From assembly GCA_002763025.1 (NCBI GenBank), contig PCYG01000010.1, positions 1 through 8,772 of the forward strand: 8,772 bases of DNA, written 5' to 3'. Shown here piece by piece: positions 7,272-8,772 of the stretch. Numbering within the stretch: position 1 is the stretch's first letter; the number at the start of each line of letters is the position of its first letter. The notes beneath the pieces were generated by a model. That model did not search any database. It was not told where the DNA came from and saw only the letters and a program-made list of their open reading frames with translations. Source of the stretch: Candidatus Woesearchaeota archaeon CG10_big_fil_rev_8_21_14_0_10_32_24. GTDB lineage: Archaea > Nanobdellota > Nanobdellia > Woesearchaeales > GW2011-AR9. The translations under genes and the position numbers were made by a program.

Positions 7272-7819
7272 AATTTAACAAGTTTGGACAGATGGAAATT
7301 ATTGGGCTTGTTGTAATCGTAATTTTAATCTCTTTAGGTATGTTGTTTATGGCTGTGTTTGCATTGAGTTCTGATACTTCTAAAAAAACATTCACACGAA
7401 AAGGTTTGGCTGCAAGTACAGTAAGTGGAATTCTCAAATTAAATGTGGGTAAAGAATGTCTAGGGCAAGGATCCCCTCAATTAGGCGGCGACATTTTAGA
7501 AGATTGTGCAATGTATTTCGATTTCAAAGAAGATTCTTCTAGTTCTATTTATCAATGTCGAGGAAAACATAGTTGTGTTTTTTTTAGGGCGTTATCATAT
7601 GAAATATTAAATGGAACTCTTGGTGCTCAAGAAAAAAAGTATGAATTTACCGCACGTTTGATTGAACAGAAAGGTGCAACTCCAAAAGATTTAATTGAAA
7701 TTATAAAAAATAAAGGTGGGTGTCCAAAAGCAGCAATTACAAATCAAGATAGTTCCAAACCATTTCCATTACAAACCAATGCAGGGTTGGTAGAAGTAGA
7801 ACTGAAGATTTGCGATTAA
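7268..7819 (+). CDS. Pilin-like protein 4, class III signal sequence (183 aa)
   Basis: This is a predicted type IV pilin-like membrane protein, the last gene of the + strand unit. The leader is seven residues ending in KFG, with cleavage expected before Q8; a Glu sits at mature position 3. A long hydrophobic helix follows (residues 11-33). The globular part has six cysteines (64, 80, 97, 103, 152, 182), probably three disulfides, and one N-glycosylation sequon (NGT). The 4-nt ATGA overlap with pilin-like gene 3 and the GAGGTG just upstream make the start secure. The stop is one base from the stop of the convergent gene. The GLVVIVILI helix directly after a Q-x-E mature N-terminus resembles pseudopilin-type subunits I know from DPANN genomes. 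Which filament it belongs to cannot be told here. Confidence 0.88.
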   Translation: MKFNKFGQMEIIGLVVIVILISLGMLFMAVFALSSDTSKKTFTRKGLAASTVSGILKLNVGKECLGQGSPQLGGDILEDCAMYFDFKEDSSSSIYQCRGKHSCVFFRALSYEILNGTLGAQEKKYEFTARLIEQKGATPKDLIEIIKNKGGCPKAAITNQDSSKPFPLQTNAGLVEVELKICD

Positions 7820-7820
7820 A

Positions 7821-8771
7821 TTATTTACATGTTAATTTCATATAATTCAAGGCACATTTTCCTTGGAAACTAGTTGGTTCACATATAATTTTTATTGGTT
7901 GATTATAGAACTCACAAGGTTCATTAGATGTACATGAAGGTATTTTTTTTCCTATCAAAGAGCCGTTATCATAAACTTCGAATATATTTTTTCCTGCTAC
8001 AATTTTTGTTTGATGAGATATTTCTGTAGGAAATGAACCTTCAATATAAGCAAAACCATAGATAGAAGTTCCGTTACTTGTACTAAAACTAATTTTTCCT
8101 GAACCTGATGAAGAAGGTAATCCATATAATATAGTCATTTTGCTATTTTTATAAATCCATTCAAATTCTAAAGTAGCCTCACCATTGCAGGTAAACTTAT
8201 TTTTTGTTTCCATTGAGGAAAGTGTTTTTGGTTTCATATCGATTGAACCTAGGCTTGTGGTAATTGTTCCTCCATTCTTGAAGAGATTCCAATTGGTAGT
8301 AAATTTATTTCCAAAGTCTTCGTAAAATAATTCTTTACTTTGGGGGGGTTTACTTGCGCAAGTTCCATTATTACATGTGTCTCCACTATTACAACTTTGA
8401 ATTTTCCATTCTAAACAATTGTCTGTGTCATAATCTCCACACGTTTTTATTTTTGATGAAGATTCACATGCCGTTTGTCCTTTGGTGTTGCATTCATTTG
8501 TACAACCGGGGTTTACAATAGAATCTACACATGATCCATCTTTACAGGTTTTTCCAGACCCACAATTTGTTATTTTTAAATCAAGACATTTATCGTCATC
8601 ATATTTTCCACATGTACTTAAGGAGGTTCCACTACACGTAGTTTTTCCATAAGTGCTACAATCATCAGTACATTCTAAATCACATTTACCATTATAACAT
8701 ACTCTTGAGTTTAGACTACAATCAATAGTTTCTAAAAATAAACATCCTCCAGTATATTGGTTACAATTTTG
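7821..8771 (-). CDS. Secreted Cys-repeat protein with C-terminal lectin-like domain (5' partial)
   Basis: This is a predicted extracellular protein, with 316 codons visible. The ATG at 8237 gives only 138 residues, but the same frame stays open to the right edge and encodes well-formed Cys repeats, so that ATG is internal. The visible N-terminal part (8346-8771) holds two full units and one partial unit of a Cys-rich repeat. The C-terminal part (about 8331 to 7824) begins LFYEDFGNKF and has the beta-rich, Gly/Ser-rich look of a concanavalin-A-like (LamG or glycan-binding) domain, with six cysteines. Three N-glycosylation sequons are present. There is no C-terminal membrane helix, so it is either fully secreted or anchored at its missing N-terminus. 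It converges on the pilin-like unit with a 1-bp gap. Carbohydrate binding is an inference from fold-like appearance; no catalytic motif was recognised. Confidence 0.88.
   Translation of the reverse strand, partial: QNCNQYTGGCLFLETIDCSLNSRVCYNGKCDLECTDDCSTYGKTTCSGTSLSTCGKYDDDKCLDLKITNCGSGKTCKDGSCVDSIVNPGCTNECNTKGQTACESSSKIKTCGDYDTDNCLEWKIQSCNSGDTCNNGTCASKPPQSKELFYEDFGNKFTTNWNLFKNGGTITTSLGSIDMKPKTLSSMETKNKFTCNGEATLEFEWIYKNSKMTILYGLPSSSGSGKISFSTSNGTSIYGFAYIEGSFPTEISHQTKIVAGKNIFEVYDNGSLIGKKIPSCTSNEPCEFYNQPIKIICEPTSFQGKCALNYMKLTCK
8346..8771 (-). repeat. Cys-rich protein repeats, about 56 residues each
   Basis: Read on the minus strand, one full unit begins at the Cys codon ending at 8672 and the next at the Cys codon ending at 8504, 168 nt (56 codons) apart. 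Both follow C-x3-C, G[KQ]T-x-C, TCG-x-Y-D-x-D-x-C-L, then C-x-SG-x-TC-x-x-G-[ST]-C, with eight cysteines each. A partial unit (CLFLETIDC, VCYNGKC) reaches the window edge, so more copies probably follow outside. Such modules occur in archaeal and bacterial surface proteins. Confidence 0.85.
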
Positions 8772-8772
8772 G

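Noticed and set aside
7848..7865. Inverted repeat CAAGG ... CCTTG as a terminator hairpin
   Set aside because: The stem is only 5 bp with an 8-nt loop and no following T run, and it lies inside the coding sequence of the minus-strand gene.
1..8772. tRNA, rRNA, insertion sequence, CRISPR array or riboswitch
   Set aside because: I looked on both strands and saw no tRNA-like folds, transposase motifs, terminal inverted repeats or arrays. The window is coding almost throughout.

Overview
The window looks like a piece of an AT-rich archaeal chromosome (roughly one third G+C by eye). The best guess is a DPANN lineage of the Woesearchaeota/Pacearchaeota type. Four consecutive small genes encode proteins with archaeal class III (prepilin-type) signal sequences: a basic leader, a KKG/RKG/FG cleavage site, then a hydrophobic helix. 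They lie beside two Cys-rich surface proteins built from FnIII/Ig-like, thrombospondin-3-like, Cys-knot-like and lectin-like modules. The lineage call rests on family knowledge, since there is no rRNA or other phylogenetic marker here.

Layout. (1) Positions 2-4963, + strand: the 3' 1653 codons of a giant type I membrane protein. Its ectodomain runs FnIII, a block with 30 cysteines, a long tract of Ig-like domains, calcium-binding DxDxDG repeats and one membrane helix, followed by a lysine-rich tail of 149 residues. The frame is open to the left edge, so the true start lies outside the window. (2) Positions 4960-7819, + strand: four pilin-like membrane proteins of 168, 391, about 197 and 183 residues. 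They are packed with two ATGA stop/start overlaps and gaps of at most 18 nt, so they and the giant gene probably form one transcription unit. (3) Positions 7821-8771, - strand: the 3' 316 codons of a convergent gene. It encodes a secreted protein with about 56-residue Cys-rich repeats and a C-terminal concanavalin-A-like domain. It is also open to the window edge, and the methionine at 8237 is internal.

How they may work together (inference). The four class III signal proteins could be processed by an archaeal prepilin peptidase and assembled as minor subunits or a tip complex of a type IV filament. The giant anchored protein would be a filament-linked adhesin or receptor, and the convergent secreted lectin-like protein another cell-surface component. 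No assembly ATPase, TadC/FlaJ-like platform protein or prepilin peptidase is visible, so any assembly machinery must be encoded elsewhere. Every stretch longer than 300 bases is coding; the intergenic spaces are 18 nt or less.
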